NCBI GenBank assembly: GCA_002682825.1
Contig: NOKP01000024.1
Coordinates: 124,001 to 188,000, forward strand
Origin: Neonectria sp. B-13
Lineage: Eukaryota > Ascomycota > Sordariomycetes > Hypocreales > Nectriaceae
Length of the DNA stretch: 64,000 nt
Reading direction: 5' to 3'
Shown here: positions 63,368 to 64,000 of the stretch, in pieces
How the letters are laid out: every line of letters begins with the position of its first letter
Numbering within the stretch: the first letter of the stretch is position 1
The notes under the pieces: generated by a model
What the model saw: the letters and a program-made list of their open reading frames with translations, nothing else
Database searches by the model: none
What the model was told of the DNA's origin: nothing
Position numbers and translations under genes: made by a program

Positions 63368-64000
63368 TTGTTGGTTTAGCCTCGATGGCCGACGGAAGAT
63401 ATCTTTCTTTTTGATACGAGGTAACATTGGATATGCCTCACTGTAAATGAAGGATTTTCTACGTAGATATAAGTTTATGACAAAGCCGAGTCAAACAATC
63501 TTCATTCCTAGTTTGGGTGAGTTCCATCGCCCTCTTAGAGCATCTTCTTCATGAAACAAAGTGGTTTTAGATTCCATTTCAATATATGTATAACACGACA
63601 CAAGACTCGCCACAGGAAAGTAAATAGTTCCCTAGATGAGCGAAGACCTATTATGCCTGCGATATAACCAGTGTAAGCAGAAATGTGGATAAGTGTCGTA
63701 AGAGATCTCAGTACCTCCGTGATCTCCTGGCCTGGAAGGCTTTTGGGGTGAGTGTGAGTATTTAACGAGATTTACTATCGATTTCTCTACTGTAATTTAG
63801 ACATTTAAAGAGTGCGGACCTAGTGGAGAAGAGAAAAGAAGCTAGTAATGTTTGGATACGTGCTTGCGCCCCAGACTCAACCAGGTACAGCTTACAATGT
63901 GATGGCATTTTGGCTCAAAGGGCTGGTGACACCATCATGCAACTGCGGTCAGTACCACCCAACAAGGGACACAGAAGCTTGTTCCTTGACGGCGACCTAA
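63368..64000. other. End of window, nothing supported
   Basis: About 630 bp. A 50-codon frame (63848-64000) begins ATG TTT GGA and stops exactly at the window end. It has no family features, but a gene beginning here and continuing beyond the edge cannot be excluded. Confidence 0.4.

Noticed and set aside
63848..64000. 50-codon frame ending exactly at the window edge
   Set aside because: Too short and featureless to call; could only be judged with sequence beyond the edge.
1..64000. CRISPR arrays, prokaryotic operons, tRNA or rRNA genes
   Set aside because: None seen. The pervasive spliceosomal introns and fungal domain families exclude a prokaryotic reading.

Overview
The window is nuclear DNA of a filamentous ascomycete (Pezizomycotina). 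The evidence is: many short introns (about 46-110 nt) with GT-AG ends and CTRAC branch points; HET-domain genes; Zn2Cys6 and C2H2 'fungal_trans' regulators; a LaeA-type methyltransferase; and a repeat pair whose differences look like RIP. The class cannot be fixed from sequence alone. I spliced the open frames by hand. 27 complete gene models close in phase from ATG to stop. One HET gene has an unresolved 5' end, and one fragment may be a relic. No tRNA, rRNA, CRISPR array or intact transposon was seen.

Layout. 0.3-8.3 kb: small membrane protein, LaeA-like methyltransferase, then a flavin amine oxidase divergent from a small cupin, with a Zn2Cys6 regulator next to it. 9.4-17 kb: GH78-like rhamnosidase, NmrA/epimerase-type oxidoreductase, large ankyrin protein with a HeLo-like N-terminus. 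18-26 kb: SDR, lipocalin-like protein, GPI-anchored wall protein with a 9-bp minisatellite upstream, a gene fragment, and a second Zn2Cys6 regulator. 27-31.6 kb: housekeeping genes (mitochondrial glycerol-3-phosphate dehydrogenase, membrane-anchored thioredoxin, AlkB-like dioxygenase). 32-39 kb: two HET-domain genes flanking a secreted GH47 mannosidase. 39.5-46.5 kb: a 1,078-residue multi-pass membrane protein and a C2H2 transcription factor.

47-58 kb looks like a small accessory catabolic cluster: an HSL-type esterase divergent from a tannase/feruloyl-esterase-family protein, a bZIP/DUF3425 regulator, a 14-TM TRI12-type MFS transporter, and an Old Yellow Enzyme. A shared element, TTGGTCGACGTC (or a close variant that is a perfect palindrome), lies in the esterase/tannase intergene, just upstream of the bZIP start, and in the MFS/OYE intergene. 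This suggests a bZIP-controlled regulon for import or handling of phenolic esters. The tannase homologue has Gly where this family normally has the Cys beside the catalytic Ser.

58-64 kb: small P-loop kinase, J-domain protein, and a second protein with a HeLo-like N-terminus. With the two HET genes and the ankyrin protein, the window is rich in genes of the non-self-recognition type.
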